Shown here: positions 27,198 to 37,432 of the stretch, in pieces
Numbering within the stretch: the first letter of the stretch is position 1
Layout of the letters: the number at the start of each line of letters is the position of its first letter
Assembly (NCBI GenBank): GCA_944321725.1
Contig: CALUMI010000007.1
Span: 23,993-87,992 of the forward strand
Length of the DNA: 64,000 nucleotides
DNA from: an uncultured Muribaculaceae bacterium
GTDB lineage: Bacteria > Bacteroidota > Bacteroidia > Bacteroidales > Muribaculaceae
Direction of reading: 5' to 3'
The notes under the pieces: generated by a model
Databases searched by the model: none
Told to the model about the DNA's origin: nothing
The model's input: the letters and a program-made list of their open reading frames with translations, nothing else
Translations under genes and position numbers: made by a program

Positions 27198-28715
27198 TTA
27201 ATCAACAACAGGTTCTTCCAACTCAGGATTGATGTCGATGGCAACTGCCGGGATAGGCAGGTACTTCTGATCTTCCGTATAGTTGAAGCCTTTCGAAGTA
27301 AGCACCTCTACGGCCTTTCCGGTTCTCACCAAGTCGTTGAAGCGTTCGCCCCACTCCATACACAACTCTATACGGCGCTCGTCAAGAATGAAGTCTACAG
27401 CGTTAGCACTGAAATCCGCTTCTGATATATAATGAGGAGCACTTGGATTGTCAACATCGAAACCGGCACGCTCACGAACATCCATTACTGCATTGTAGGC
27501 ATCCGACATCGAACCGCCTGCACCACGCGCGCAAGCCTCCGCGTACATCAACAACACATCCGAATAGCGGAACACTCTCACATTGTTGTTGCTACCGTAC
27601 TTCGTACTACCTTCGCTCAATTCGCTCACAGGAGTATAGGCCTTTGCGTTGTAGATTCCGTATTCGGCACCTTGTTTCGGACGAAGCACATCTCCCCATT
27701 TTGTGGTTGTTCCGGCAAACAGGAACGAGTTGTCGTAACGCACTGTTTCGCCTCTATCCTTAGCCCAATCCACAAATTCCTGCAACGGCCAAATCCAACC
27801 CCAACCTGAAGGTTGATCGTCGTTTGCCGGGCCTTGGAACTCAAACCATTGAGAATATATTTCATCGCCGGCGCCATCGCCGAAGTCGGTGGTCTGAATT
27901 TCCATCAACGACTCATTGCAAAGTTTGCCCGGTATCTTGAACAACTCAGAATAATCAGCATACAACTCGAAATTACCATTGTCGATTATATCTTTTGTCA
28001 AACGGTAAACTTCAGCGAAATTGCCTTGGTTCATATAAATCTTGGCAGCAAGCATTTCAGCGGTGAACGCTGTGAACGCACCGAGATGGCTCATCTGGTT
28101 GGGACGAAGACGCTCCATATTGTTAATGCAGTAATCCAAGTCCTCAAGAGCGTAGGCATAAACCGACTCTACGCTGCGGCGGTGCATGTCGACCTGAGTG
28201 TTTTCATACAAAATGGGCACCGGACCGAACAACTGCACCAATCTGAAGTAAGAATATGCGCGCATATAGCGAACCTCACCCTGATATTGGTGGTTCAACG
28301 CCAAATCAGCCTCTGTGTGGCAATTTGCCTCGAATTGCTCCAAATCGTTTAACGCTTTGTTGCAATACTTAATCAAACGGAAATACAACACCGAGAACGG
28401 CTCGTCCCAGAACCAAAGAGAGTTGTCGTAGTTGTAGTTCTCGAATTTTGTCCAGTCGTCGCCTGTAGAGCCCGGATGAACATCATCGTCACGGCCGATT
28501 GTCATCGCATATACAGCCCAGTGCAAACCTTCCTGACGCAACCAAGCATAACATCCGGAAACACAATTATACATCTGATTCAAATCATTGTAGTCAACAG
28601 TTTCCGCGTCGATGGTCTTTTCAGGCGCTTTGTATAAGAAATCGTTGCAAGATGTGCCACTAATCAAGAATGATACGGCAGTTGCACATACTATTATTTT
28701 ATTTAGAATTTTCAT
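27198..28715 (-). CDS. SusD/RagB family nutrient-binding outer-membrane lipoprotein
   Basis: Surface glycan-binding lipoprotein that forms the lid of the SusC transporter, 505 residues. The signal ends in the lipobox GTSC (Cys23). The helical TPR-like fold is marked by YNDLNQMYNCVSGCYAWL, QYQGEVRYMRAYSYFRLVQLFGPVPIL, and the C-terminal RagB signature VRVFRYSDVLLMYAEACARG followed by FILDERRIELCMEWGERFNDLVRTGKA. It lies 26 bases downstream of the SusC gene in the canonical order. Confidence 0.96.
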   Translation of the reverse strand: MKILNKIIVCATAVSFLISGTSCNDFLYKAPEKTIDAETVDYNDLNQMYNCVSGCYAWLRQEGLHWAVYAMTIGRDDDVHPGSTGDDWTKFENYNYDNSLWFWDEPFSVLYFRLIKYCNKALNDLEQFEANCHTEADLALNHQYQGEVRYMRAYSYFRLVQLFGPVPILYENTQVDMHRRSVESVYAYALEDLDYCINNMERLRPNQMSHLGAFTAFTAEMLAAKIYMNQGNFAEVYRLTKDIIDNGNFELYADYSELFKIPGKLCNESLMEIQTTDFGDGAGDEIYSQWFEFQGPANDDQPSGWGWIWPLQEFVDWAKDRGETVRYDNSFLFAGTTTKWGDVLRPKQGAEYGIYNAKAYTPVSELSEGSTKYGSNNNVRVFRYSDVLLMYAEACARGAGGSMSDAYNAVMDVRERAGFDVDNPSAPHYISEADFSANAVDFILDERRIELCMEWGERFNDLVRTGKAVEVLTSKGFNYTEDQKYLPIPAVAIDINPELEEPVVD

Positions 28716-28741
28716 TGTAGAGTAAATTTAATGGTTAATCG

Positions 28742-31700
28742 TTAGAAATCGATTGTAAGTCCGAATGTGTAAGTAGCATACATCGGATAAACCTCTGTAT
28801 CCCAACCTATAGGATCAGTAACCTCAGGAGTGAAGCTGTTAGCTCCGAACACAGTCAACGGGTTCTCCGCGCTCAAGCTCAAACGAACTCTCGGAAGAGT
28901 ATATCCGCCCATCTTAAGATCTCTGAACGTATAGCCCAAAGTAATGTTCTGCAATCTGAAGTAATCGCCGTCCTCAACCCAGAATGTGCTTGTGTGGTTC
29001 TTGTTCCAACCCTTTGTCAAAGCCTTTGCAGAAGGATAAGTGTTGGATGTGCCCTCACCATGCCAACGGTTGACAACCTGATCTTTGTCGAAGTTGTAGT
29101 TAGGCTGTGCGTAACGCATCGCACGCTTGCGGTTGTAAATCTGGTTGCCGGCTACACCCGACATTATGATGCCCAAATCGAAGTTCTTGTATTGCATTGC
29201 GAGATTGATACCATAGGTGATGTCAGGAATATTCGAGCCTAAGGCCATTCTATCGTCATCATCAACCATTTGGTCGCCGTTTATATCGCGATATTTGAAA
29301 TCGCCCGGCTCCAAATCAATACCTGATGCAATGATATTCTGGGCAACAGGGTCATTGTCAATCTCAGCCTGAGTCTGATAAATTCCCTCTACATCCCAAC
29401 CGTAGTAAGAGTTCATCTCCTCGCCTACCAACGCTATTGTGCGGCACTCTGCCGAACCACCATAGATGTAAGGCACATCGTTAAGGCTGACAACCTTATT
29501 GCGCAAATAAGCCAAGTTAGCACCGATAGAGTAGCTGAAATCGCCTACTTTGTCAGACCAGTTGGCAGTGATTTCAAAACCTTGGTTTCTTATCTTACCG
29601 TTGTTGCCGGCAATTGTAGTGTTGTCCAAAGGAAGCGGAGAATTGATTACCGCGTTGTTGGTCGTTCTGTTATAGTAATCGAGGTCGACATTCAAACGGT
29701 TGTTCAGCGTCATGAAGTTCAAACCTACGTTCCACTCTTCCACAACTTCCCATTTCAACCATGAGAATTCGCCGTTGTAGTAATATCCGGGCAATACGCC
29801 ATTGCCGAACACACCATAATATTCATTGCTGCCGGTAGAAATACCCGCGAAACCGTCGCTCGCCGGAATGTTGTCGTTACCGAGTTTACCCCAACTTGCG
29901 CGCAACTTCAAATAATCCAACCAATTTACCTCGTCGAAGAAGTTTTCGTTGCTGATGACCCAAGCAGCGCCAACCGACGGGAAGAAGCCCCATTTTTCGT
30001 TATATTTCTGCGAGCCGTCCTCACGTACAGTCACGTTCAACAAATAACGGTCGTCATACGAATAGTTTACACGTCCGAACACCGACAATCCGCGATAAGT
30101 CGTACCATCGTCGGATACTGTAGCGTCGGCAATGTTACCGTTAACCAAATACAAATACTCGTCGCGAAGATCCGGCACATTTGCGGAAGTACCCGTCAGA
30201 TAGCGGTAATTCTCCTCGCGTGCAGACTGTCCGACCATCACTGTCAAAGAGTGCTTGTCGAAAGTGTCGGAATAAGTAATGGTGTTATCCCATACATAGT
30301 TTCTGTAGTAGCTGTTGCTCTTTGTCAAAGACGACTGCTCAGACTGCTGCCAAGAGCTTACATAATAGGCAGGCGTGAATTGTCTGCGGTTTGTAAGATT
30401 GAAAGACTGGCTATATTGAGTTCTGATTTTCAACTTGTCGTTAAACAGATTGAGCTCAGCATAGAACGTAGGCAACACTCTGAGGATTTCAGCCTTGTTT
30501 TGAGTATAATTGGCGGCTGCCACAGGGTTGTTGAAGTTGCCCGTAAAACCTATCTCTGAAGGAGAGGCGTATTTTTCCGGGAAAGCCTGAGTATTGGCGT
30601 CGGAATAAACCGGAATGATACCCGGCATATTGAAAGCGAGCTGCCAAGCGTTCAGATTAGGAGAGTTTTGGGTAGCGTTGCTGACAACCACATTGGCACC
30701 GACTTTCAACCAGTCGTATGCATCGTAATCCAACTGAGCGCGCAAGTTGAAACGTCTGAAGTCATTGTTGTCAGTATCCATGATACCATCTTGATACATG
30801 TAGTTCATACCTACAGCATACGATGCCTTCTCCGTACCGCCGGAGATGTTCAAGCTGTGGTTGGTGATGATGGCTGTGCGAAGCAATTCGTCATACCAGT
30901 TGGTATCGGCGCCGTATGTCCAATTATGGAAATCGGGATCTGCATAGCTGCCGCCATACTTGTCGATAGAGTTTTTGAAATATGAGTTATATGTGTCGTA
31001 GTCAGCCTCCATCATCATGATACCGTACTCTTGGGAGTTTGCCATTTCCAACACATTAACGGCTTTCTGAATACCTACGTAACCGTCGTAAGTCACTTTT
31101 GCCGGTCTGTTCTTTGCACCCTTCTTGGTAGTGACGATAATCACACCGTTAGCAGCGCGCACACCATAGATGGCAGCTGCGGAAGCGTCCTTCAGAATCG
31201 ACATTTCCTCGATATCGGAATTGTTCAAGAAGTCGATATTGTCGTAGAACATGCCGTCAACAACATAAAGAGGAGTGGAGTTGTTGGAGAATGAGCCGAC
31301 ACCACGAATCTTCACCGTAGGAGATGCGCCCGGAGCGTTGGAACGGGTAATCGAAAGACCCGGAACCGACCCTTGCAACGCCGCCATTGGAGAAGATGTT
31401 GCGATAGACGCAATGTCGTCGCCTTTAACCACCGCGATAGGAGCCGTCAAGTCCTTAGCTTTGGCAGAACCGTAACCGATAACCACAATCTCCTCAAGAT
31501 TTTGTGCATCTTCCGCCATTGTAACGTTGATTTGCGACTGTCCTGCCACTTTGACTTCCTGAGTCGACATTCCTATATATGTATAGGAGATAGTCGCGTC
31601 TTCCGGCACGTTCGAAAGAACGTAATTACCGTCAAAATCTGTAGCAGTAACAATGTTAGTACCCACGACTCTTATCGTGGCACCGATAACAGGCTGATTG

Positions 31701-31804
31701 TCTTTATCGACAACCGTACCTTTCACCGTCTTAGTTGCTTGGGCAAATGCCATTGCCGGCAAAAGCAAAAAGACAAGTAAAAATGTTAGGATTTGCTTTC
31801 TCAT
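28742..31804 (-). CDS. SusC/RagA family TonB-dependent receptor
   Basis: Outer-membrane transporter of 1020 residues that imports oligosaccharides using TonB energy. Signal peptide 1-22 (LLPAMAFAQ). A carboxypeptidase-like N-terminal extension (TVKGTVVDKDNQPVIGATIRVVG) is followed by the TonB box region (EIVVIGYGSAKAKD) and the plug (VDGMFYDNIDFLNNSDIEEMSILKDASAAAIYG, ANGVIIVTTKKG). A 22-strand barrel follows, ending in an aromatic residue (ATYTFGLTIDF). It is the first gene of the locus. No HTCS, ECF sigma/anti-sigma pair or SusR-like regulator is adjacent, so control must come from elsewhere. Confidence 0.97.
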   Translation of the reverse strand: MRKQILTFLLVFLLLPAMAFAQATKTVKGTVVDKDNQPVIGATIRVVGTNIVTATDFDGNYVLSNVPEDATISYTYIGMSTQEVKVAGQSQINVTMAEDAQNLEEIVVIGYGSAKAKDLTAPIAVVKGDDIASIATSSPMAALQGSVPGLSITRSNAPGASPTVKIRGVGSFSNNSTPLYVVDGMFYDNIDFLNNSDIEEMSILKDASAAAIYGVRAANGVIIVTTKKGAKNRPAKVTYDGYVGIQKAVNVLEMANSQEYGIMMMEADYDTYNSYFKNSIDKYGGSYADPDFHNWTYGADTNWYDELLRTAIITNHSLNISGGTEKASYAVGMNYMYQDGIMDTDNNDFRRFNLRAQLDYDAYDWLKVGANVVVSNATQNSPNLNAWQLAFNMPGIIPVYSDANTQAFPEKYASPSEIGFTGNFNNPVAAANYTQNKAEILRVLPTFYAELNLFNDKLKIRTQYSQSFNLTNRRQFTPAYYVSSWQQSEQSSLTKSNSYYRNYVWDNTITYSDTFDKHSLTVMVGQSAREENYRYLTGTSANVPDLRDEYLYLVNGNIADATVSDDGTTYRGLSVFGRVNYSYDDRYLLNVTVREDGSQKYNEKWGFFPSVGAAWVISNENFFDEVNWLDYLKLRASWGKLGNDNIPASDGFAGISTGSNEYYGVFGNGVLPGYYYNGEFSWLKWEVVEEWNVGLNFMTLNNRLNVDLDYYNRTTNNAVINSPLPLDNTTIAGNNGKIRNQGFEITANWSDKVGDFSYSIGANLAYLRNKVVSLNDVPYIYGGSAECRTIALVGEEMNSYYGWDVEGIYQTQAEIDNDPVAQNIIASGIDLEPGDFKYRDINGDQMVDDDDRMALGSNIPDITYGINLAMQYKNFDLGIIMSGVAGNQIYNRKRAMRYAQPNYNFDKDQVVNRWHGEGTSNTYPSAKALTKGWNKNHTSTFWVEDGDYFRLQNITLGYTFRDLKMGGYTLPRVRLSLSAENPLTVFGANSFTPEVTDPIGWDTEVYPMYATYTFGLTIDF

Positions 31805-32418
31805 ATTAATTAATAGTTAGGTAATAAGGTAAATTTATTTTTACGCTGCAAACGTAGTTCTTTACAATATTTAAGAGAAAAACAACAGCACTACGCCACT
31901 ACTTTTATGTTGTACAACATTACGTTTTTACTACGTCAACATACTGCAACCAACAACTATTCAGCCAATTATAAAAAGAATGGTTTTTCAGCAAAATATA
32001 ACATTTATTGTACCACCCAAACCGCCCTCCCTACTCCATAGCGGCACGGAGCGCTAACCCCGGCAGCTTTGCGAAGCTCCGCTTAAGGCAGACATCACAG
32101 CCGCAAAGCAAATTTTACAGACACATATAAAGATCACTTGAATGGGAATACAGCTTAGTAGCACTACTCTGTAGCCCACACAGTCATATATAGCATTCGG
32201 TAGTAAGCAGCCACAGAGCGGCGGCACTCCATAAAACACGGTAAGCGGAGTGCAGCCGTAGGGCTACAGCCCATTGCATCACACAAACCTGATGTTCATA
32301 CTTTTAAAGGACAACAAGGCATCGCCGCCGCACAATCAGGAAATGTTTTCTGACTGTGCAGCGGCGATGCCATCAATATTGTTTTATATGCGATTGCCCA
32401 AAACAGGCAGTCGCAAAA
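31805..32418. other. 614-base intergenic region: SusC promoter and an inverted repeat
   Basis: No credible gene; a 61-codon open frame at 32054-32239 (minus) has Cys-rich, unlikely composition. Near the left end TACGTTTG (31856-31849, minus) with TTTC 20 bases upstream is the probable promoter of the SusCD operon. On the right, CGGCGGCACTCC (32219-32230) pairs with GGAGTGCAGCCG (32247-32258) with one mismatch. It contains the motif AAGCGGAGTGC shared with the region near 15010. A short dispersed repeat family is possible. Confidence 0.45.
31849..31880 (-). promoter_or_regulatory. probable promoter of the SusC operon
   Basis: On the minus strand TTTC (31880-31877), 20 bases, TACGTTTG (31856-31849). 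The -7 box fits TAnnTTTG fully and the -33 box 3 of 4. The SusC start is 44 bases downstream. Confidence 0.55.
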
Positions 32419-35040
32419 CTACTTTTTCAGAGCGGCGATACTGTCTTTCAGAGCGGCGATTTTCGCTTCAGCGTCAGCCTGTTTCTTCCGCTCCATTTCT
32501 ATAACCTTCGCGGGAGCATTGTTGACAAACTTCTCATTGCCAAGTTTCTTCAATACGCTCTGCAAGAATCCCTCATTATATTTCAAGTCAGCCTCGAGCT
32601 TCTTCAGTTCCTCCTCCACATCGATATTGTTTCCGAGAGGAACGGCATATTCCGTAGTGCCGACAAGGAAAGCGGCCGTCATGGGCTCTTTCTCCGCCAC
32701 ATTGACAATCTCCGACAAATTAGCCAACTTCATCACCACCGCTTTGGCCGGCACATCGGCAGAGCCTACAACATCGAGCGTCAGCTTCTCCTTGTTTGGA
32801 ATGCTTTTTTGCAATCTGACTGTACGCACTCCCGATATGATTTCTTTGGCGACATCGACCGACGATATCACGCTCTCATCAACCGGCTTTATAGCAGGCA
32901 ACTGCGCAACCATTATGCTGTCGCCATCTTTACGCTCGGCAAGATGTTGCCACAACTCCTCCGTAATAAACGGCATGAACGGATGAAGCAGACGCAACAA
33001 TGTATCGAAAAATCCGAGTGTAGCATCATAAGTGGCGCGGTCGACAGGCTGCCCGTAAGCGGGCTTGACCATCTCAAGATACCACGATGAGAACTCATCC
33101 CAAAACAATTTGTAGACCGCCATTAGAGCTTCCGAAAGACGGAATTTGCCGAACAAATCGTCCATTTCGGCCATTGTCTTGTTGAGAACAACGTCAAACC
33201 ACCTCACGGCAGTAGCCGCTGCCTCCGGTTGGGCGCAATCGGCCACGCTCCACCCTTTGACCAAACGGAAAGCGTTCCATATCTTATTGTTGAAATTGCG
33301 TCCCTGCTCACACAAAGCGTCGTCATAAAGGATGTCGTTTCCTGCCGGAGCGGCAAGCATCAGTCCCATTCTCACGCCGTCGGCCCCATACTTGGCAATC
33401 AAATCCAGCGGATTAGGCGAATTGCCCAAAGTTTTCGACATTTTCCGTCCGAGCTTGTCGCGCACGATACCGGTGAAATACACATTGCGGAAAGGCTTGT
33501 CGCCCTTATACTCATATCCGGCCATTATCATACGCGCCACCCAGAAGAATATTATATCCGGCCCCGTAACGAGGTCATTGGTTGGATAATAATATTTAAT
33601 TTCCTCATTGTCAGGCTCAAGAATGCCGTTGAACAACGAAACAGGCCACAGCCACGACGAGAACCACGTGTCAAGGCAATCCTCATCCTGACGCAAATCG
33701 GCCGCTGTCAAACTGTCGTCGCCCGACTTTTCTTTTGCAAGAGCCAATGCCTCCTCCGGTGTTTCCGCAACCACATAGCCGCCCTGAGGCAAGAAATATG
33801 CCGGTATGCGGTGTCCCCACCAAAGCTGCCGCGATATGCACCAGTCCTTTATGTTCGACATCCAATAGTTGTATGTGTTCTTGAATTTCGATGGATAGAA
33901 CTTTATATCGTCGTTCATCACGGCATCCAAAGCAGGTTTCGCCAAATCTCCCATTTTCAGGAACCACTGCATCGACAATTTTGGCTCTATCACGGCATCG
34001 GTACGCTCCGAATGCCCCACCTTGTTGGTATAAGACTCCGTCTTTTCGAGCAATCCGGCGGCCTCAAGGTCCTTTTCTATCTGCCGGCGCACCTCAAAAC
34101 GGTCCATACCGACGTACAGGCCGGCTTTCTCGCTCAGCGTGCCATTGTCGTTGAATATATCAATGCTCGGCAAATTGTATTTCTCGCCAAGCATGTAGTC
34201 GTTGACATCGTGTGCGGGAGTGACTTTCAAGCAACCGGTACCGAACTCTATATCTACATAATCGTCCTCTATCACAGGGATTTCCCGGTCAACAAGAGGC
34301 ACAATCACTTTTTTGCCTTTCAAATGAGCGTTCTTCGGATCGTTGGGATTGATGCACATGGCCGTATCGCCCATGATGGTTTCCGGACGGGTTGTGGCCA
34401 CAACGGCATAACCGTCCTCTCCTACAATCTTGTAGCGCAAGTAATAGAGTTTGCCGTGCTCCTCTTTGTATATCACCTCCTCATCGCTAAGCGCGGTCAA
34501 AGCGACAGGGTCCCAATTCACCATGCGCACACCGCGATAAATCAGCCCCTTGTTGTAGAGGTCGACGAACACGCGTATCACACTCTTCGAGCGCACCTCG
34601 TCCATAGTGAATGCCGTGCGGCTCCAATCGCACGACGCGCCGAGCTTCTTTAGCTGTTCGAGAATTATCCCGCCATGCTCCTCTTTCCATTCCCACGCGT
34701 GTTTTAAAAACTCCTCGCGTGTAAGGTCGGTTTTCTTTATTCCTTTGGCAGCCAAACGTGCCACCACCTTAGCCTCTGTGGCAATCGAGGCATGGTCGGT
34801 GCCCGGCACCCAAAGCGCATTCTTGCCTTTCATGCGCGCACGGCGTATGAGAATGTCCTGAATTGTGTTGTTGAGCATGTGCCCCATGTGCAGCACACCC
34901 GTCACGTTTGGCGGCGGAATTACTATCGTATAAGGTTCGCGGCTGTCGGGCACCGACTTGAACAAATCGTGCCTCAACCAATAGCCATACCATTTCTCCT
35001 CGACTTCATCAGGATTGTATTTTGTCGCTAATTCACTCAT
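32419..35040 (-). CDS. valS: valyl-tRNA synthetase
   Basis: Class I synthetase charging tRNA-Val and editing mischarged threonine, 873 residues. The HIGH motif appears as HMGH (51-54, in [18 protein letters not shown]). The editing (CP1) domain contains [12 protein letters not shown] and [21 protein letters not shown] appears as [12 protein letters not shown]. The anticodon domain and a C-terminal coiled-coil arm ([30 protein letters not shown]) complete the chain. It appears to be transcribed alone. Confidence 0.97.
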   Translation of the reverse strand: MSELATKYNPDEVEEKWYGYWLRHDLFKSVPDSREPYTIVIPPPNVTGVLHMGHMLNNTIQDILIRRARMKGKNALWVPGTDHASIATEAKVVARLAAKGIKKTDLTREEFLKHAWEWKEEHGGIILEQLKKLGASCDWSRTAFTMDEVRSKSVIRVFVDLYNKGLIYRGVRMVNWDPVALTALSDEEVIYKEEHGKLYYLRYKIVGEDGYAVVATTRPETIMGDTAMCINPNDPKNAHLKGKKVIVPLVDREIPVIEDDYVDIEFGTGCLKVTPAHDVNDYMLGEKYNLPSIDIFNDNGTLSEKAGLYVGMDRFEVRRQIEKDLEAAGLLEKTESYTNKVGHSERTDAVIEPKLSMQWFLKMGDLAKPALDAVMNDDIKFYPSKFKNTYNYWMSNIKDWCISRQLWWGHRIPAYFLPQGGYVVAETPEEALALAKEKSGDDSLTAADLRQDEDCLDTWFSSWLWPVSLFNGILEPDNEEIKYYYPTNDLVTGPDIIFFWVARMIMAGYEYKGDKPFRNVYFTGIVRDKLGRKMSKTLGNSPNPLDLIAKYGADGVRMGLMLAAPAGNDILYDDALCEQGRNFNNKIWNAFRLVKGWSVADCAQPEAAATAVRWFDVVLNKTMAEMDDLFGKFRLSEALMAVYKLFWDEFSSWYLEMVKPAYGQPVDRATYDATLGFFDTLLRLLHPFMPFITEELWQHLAERKDGDSIMVAQLPAIKPVDESVISSVDVAKEIISGVRTVRLQKSIPNKEKLTLDVVGSADVPAKAVVMKLANLSEIVNVAEKEPMTAAFLVGTTEYAVPLGNNIDVEEELKKLEADLKYNEGFLQSVLKKLGNEKFVNNAPAKVIEMERKKQADAEAKIAALKDSIAALKK

Positions 35041-35151
35041 GACAATTATTTTTAGCTTTTAAATTGACAATCAAAAACGTCTGCAAAGTTACTAATCCTG
35101 ACGCAAACATCCGACTTTTAAGCAATTATTTTACATAACAAAATCTATCCA

Positions 35152-35790
35152 TCATTTTTTCAGCATAAGCCATTGAAAAGAGAACACATCGCCACCGACA
35201 GGGATGTCGACAAGCAATATTTTCCCTTTGCTACTTTTCAAGAACATATATCCCGAAATACTTTTGCCGGCATATAGCGTTGTCTTTTTCAAATACCCGA
35301 CTTTTTTGGAAAACCTGTCGTCCTCCATCATCCGTTCCAACGCATAAGTAGCCGCTACATTTTGCGGCAACTCGTCAGTCGAGCCAAGTCCTGTGGCTAT
35401 GCCCGACATTGCCACCGACCAATTTTGCTGTTTTCTTAACTTCTTTTGCAACTCGTCATTGCTATATACATCAAGGCTATTGATTAGTTTATCCCTATTT
35501 TTATGTTGGTTAACCACACGAGCGGAAACACTGTCGGGATCTAACAGTACAGTCCTGCCTGATTTGTTCAAAATAAATATTTTCAACCTGTAATAGTCAT
35601 CTTTGTCGTCATCATTCAATGTCACTCCAACCCAAAAATCACCGTTATCCTTATACACCCATTCCTCTCCGTCGATCCACTCTGTCAAATCATAATTCTG
35701 CCTATCCTGCTCAAAAAGAGAAAACACCGTTTTCTTACCGCAAGCCACCAACAACAGCACAACCGCCAACAACAATATCAGCCTTTTCAT
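35152..35790 (-). CDS. hypothetical lipoprotein
   Basis: Not a recognised family. The chosen start gives 212 residues beginning MKRLILLLAVVLLLVACGKK, a clear lipoprotein signal with Cys17. The frame is open 15 codons upstream, but that extension overlaps the neighbouring gene and adds charged residues before the signal. The mature protein contains WIDGEEWVYKDNGDFWVGVTLNDDDKDDYYRLKIFI, suggesting a beta fold, and a later helical stretch. The signal nearly matches that of the upstream neighbour (MKRLVLIFAVVPLLVSCGG), so the two may be an old duplication or share an origin. The local AT content is higher than in the flanking genes. Confidence 0.65.
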   Translation of the reverse strand: MKRLILLLAVVLLLVACGKKTVFSLFEQDRQNYDLTEWIDGEEWVYKDNGDFWVGVTLNDDDKDDYYRLKIFILNKSGRTVLLDPDSVSARVVNQHKNRDKLINSLDVYSNDELQKKLRKQQNWSVAMSGIATGLGSTDELPQNVAATYALERMMEDDRFSKKVGYLKKTTLYAGKSISGYMFLKSSKGKILLVDIPVGGDVFSFQWLMLKK

Positions 35791-35809
35791 ATAAGTATGT
35801 TTAACACTA

Positions 35810-36442
35810 TTAATCCTCATCAAGAACATCATCAATAATATCCCTCAATTTATTAATGTTATGGTCATCAAATTCATCATCTGTGAAAACATTGACGATA
35901 TTCTCCATATCCTTATCAGTAAGAATCACAACATCCCCCATAAGCGTCATTCCGTTACCATTCTCTGCACGGTAACGATGTGCGATAACCCAACCACAGA
36001 ACACACCTTCATTGATTGTTTCATAGCAAGTGCGGATAATCGTTTGTTGCTCTTTCAATTCATCCTCACAACCTTTCAACTTTCTTTCTGCTTCAGCAAG
36101 CTCTTCTTTTGCCTGACGATATTTTTCTTCCCGGTAAGCACTTCTCCCATAAGTAAAATCGCCATATAAAGAAACGTCTGACAATGCTCCCTCATAATCC
36201 ATTTGCAGTCTTTCTCTTTCCATCTTCAAATCTATAATCTCATAAGCCGCCATCAAGGCCTCCTTATTTGTATAAATCGTAACAAACGCACTGTCAACTA
36301 CAGTTTCGACAGGCTCGTAAGTATCAGGATAATAAAGAGTCTTTACCACCGTTTCCTTTGCGATTTTTTCAGCTTTCTTTTCTCTGCCACCACAAGACAC
36401 CAACAACGGCACGACCGCAAATATCAAAACCAACCTTTTCAT
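35810..36442 (-). CDS. hypothetical lipoprotein with central coiled coil
   Basis: A 210-residue predicted lipoprotein (signal MKRLVLIFAVVPLLVSCGGR, Cys17). Residues about 75-150 are strongly helical and charged (REEKYRQAKEELAEAERKLKGCEDELKEQQ), a likely coiled coil. The C-terminal part is acidic (DKDMENIVNVFTDDEFDDHN), and contains GWVIAHRYRAENGNGM, similar to a short motif seen in other Bacteroidales lipoproteins. Function unknown. The start at 36442 is preferred over one 8 codons upstream because it begins the signal peptide exactly. It lies 19 bases upstream of the preceding lipoprotein gene on the same strand. Confidence 0.65.
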   Translation of the reverse strand: MKRLVLIFAVVPLLVSCGGREKKAEKIAKETVVKTLYYPDTYEPVETVVDSAFVTIYTNKEALMAAYEIIDLKMERERLQMDYEGALSDVSLYGDFTYGRSAYREEKYRQAKEELAEAERKLKGCEDELKEQQTIIRTCYETINEGVFCGWVIAHRYRAENGNGMTLMGDVVILTDKDMENIVNVFTDDEFDDHNINKLRDIIDDVLDED

Positions 36443-36486
36443 AATAATATATTTTAAGTTTAACAAATCATATCACACCGTATATA

Positions 36487-37200
36487 CTATATATTAATAT
36501 TTTGAGTGCCAAAGATTAGTTTGTGTACTAAGTTCATAAAAGACTCATAATCAATATCAACAGTTCTATTGTTTTGTAAAAACCAATTTATATACTGAGG
36601 ATCTTTTTCATATACCGCCCTATAAGTTTGCCCTTTATATTTCCCAAAAGAAATTATATCATCAACCGTGATTTTAGGGAATACACGCTGAATTTCTATG
36701 GCCATTTTTTCTTGTGCATTTTTGTCTTCAGGATTTACACCTATTAAGGCAAAAAAATCAATTCTATAATATGGATCATTTTTTACTAACCAAAATATGT
36801 ATTTCGGATTTTCTTTATATACCTCTGAAATTGTTTTCCCTTTATATCTACCAAACGACATAACTTCGTCAACTTTATGAACCGGAAATATTTCATTCAT
36901 ATTCACACCCGGGACATCAAGGAGTACCCATTCACCGCAACCTGCACATGGTATCTCTCCGTCAGTAATTTTAGGATAACATTCCTTTATATAAGAATCG
37001 TTAGGCTTATCATCTACCAAGCATATTCCATAAGCCTTACCATATCTACCTCTTGGTTCAACCCTTTCAACCATGAAAGACCTCCCTTTATGACTATATC
37101 TATTTTCTTCTCCATACCTTTCAGGCCAACGTTTGACCTGAAACGGAGTCCGTTTTCCTATCTTATAATAAATGTTGAATATATTATCATTCGGATACAT
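36487..37200 (-). CDS. hypothetical protein with two ExoX-C-like repeats
   Basis: A 237-residue cytoplasmic-looking protein. Two copies of a short domain occur in the C-terminal half: MSFGRYKGKTISEVYKENPKY (about 113-134) and ISFGKYKGQTYRAVYEKDPQY (about 190-211), each followed by an I-x-W-x-x-x-N element. This pattern, F-G-K/R-Y-K-G-x-T then P-x-Y-I-x-W, is the one found at the C-terminus of exodeoxyribonuclease X-like proteins and in stand-alone form in many bacteria. The N-terminal part has a possible metal pair (IPCAGCGEW). No nuclease motif is visible. It belongs to the AT-rich islet with the two lipoproteins. Confidence 0.65.
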   Translation of the reverse strand: MYPNDNIFNIYYKIGKRTPFQVKRWPERYGEENRYSHKGRSFMVERVEPRGRYGKAYGICLVDDKPNDSYIKECYPKITDGEIPCAGCGEWVLLDVPGVNMNEIFPVHKVDEVMSFGRYKGKTISEVYKENPKYIFWLVKNDPYYRIDFFALIGVNPEDKNAQEKMAIEIQRVFPKITVDDIISFGKYKGQTYRAVYEKDPQYINWFLQNNRTVDIDYESFMNLVHKLIFGTQNINI

Positions 37201-37357
37201 ATCTTTTTAGTAAATTATTTCCATAAACCAAACATCATATTCTTCTGATTAAAAAAGCATAACGTTTCGTTATTTCCTAAAAATCAATGAAATCAAGACA
37301 ATCCCCCGACTTCAATAACAAAAATAGCAAAAAATTGACAACAACCCAAAATTCCCG

Positions 37358-37396
37358 CAAAAAAAGCCGCACCAAAGAAAATTTCTTTAGTGCGGA
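37358..37396 (-). terminator. intrinsic terminator after the GH20 gene
   Basis: On the minus strand a long stem (CCGCAC with GTGCGG, then AAAGAAA with TTTCTTT, one mismatch between) is followed by a run of seven T (plus-strand A run at 37359-37365). It lies 37 bases after the GH20 stop. Confidence 0.88.
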
Positions 37397-37432
37397 CTTT
37401 ATAAATCTAACTTGTTATATATCTATATCCCG

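Noticed and set aside
32054..32239. 61-codon open frame in the SusC-valS gap
   Set aside because: Cys-rich composition, overlaps inverted repeats, no promoter or start signal, no recognisable domain.
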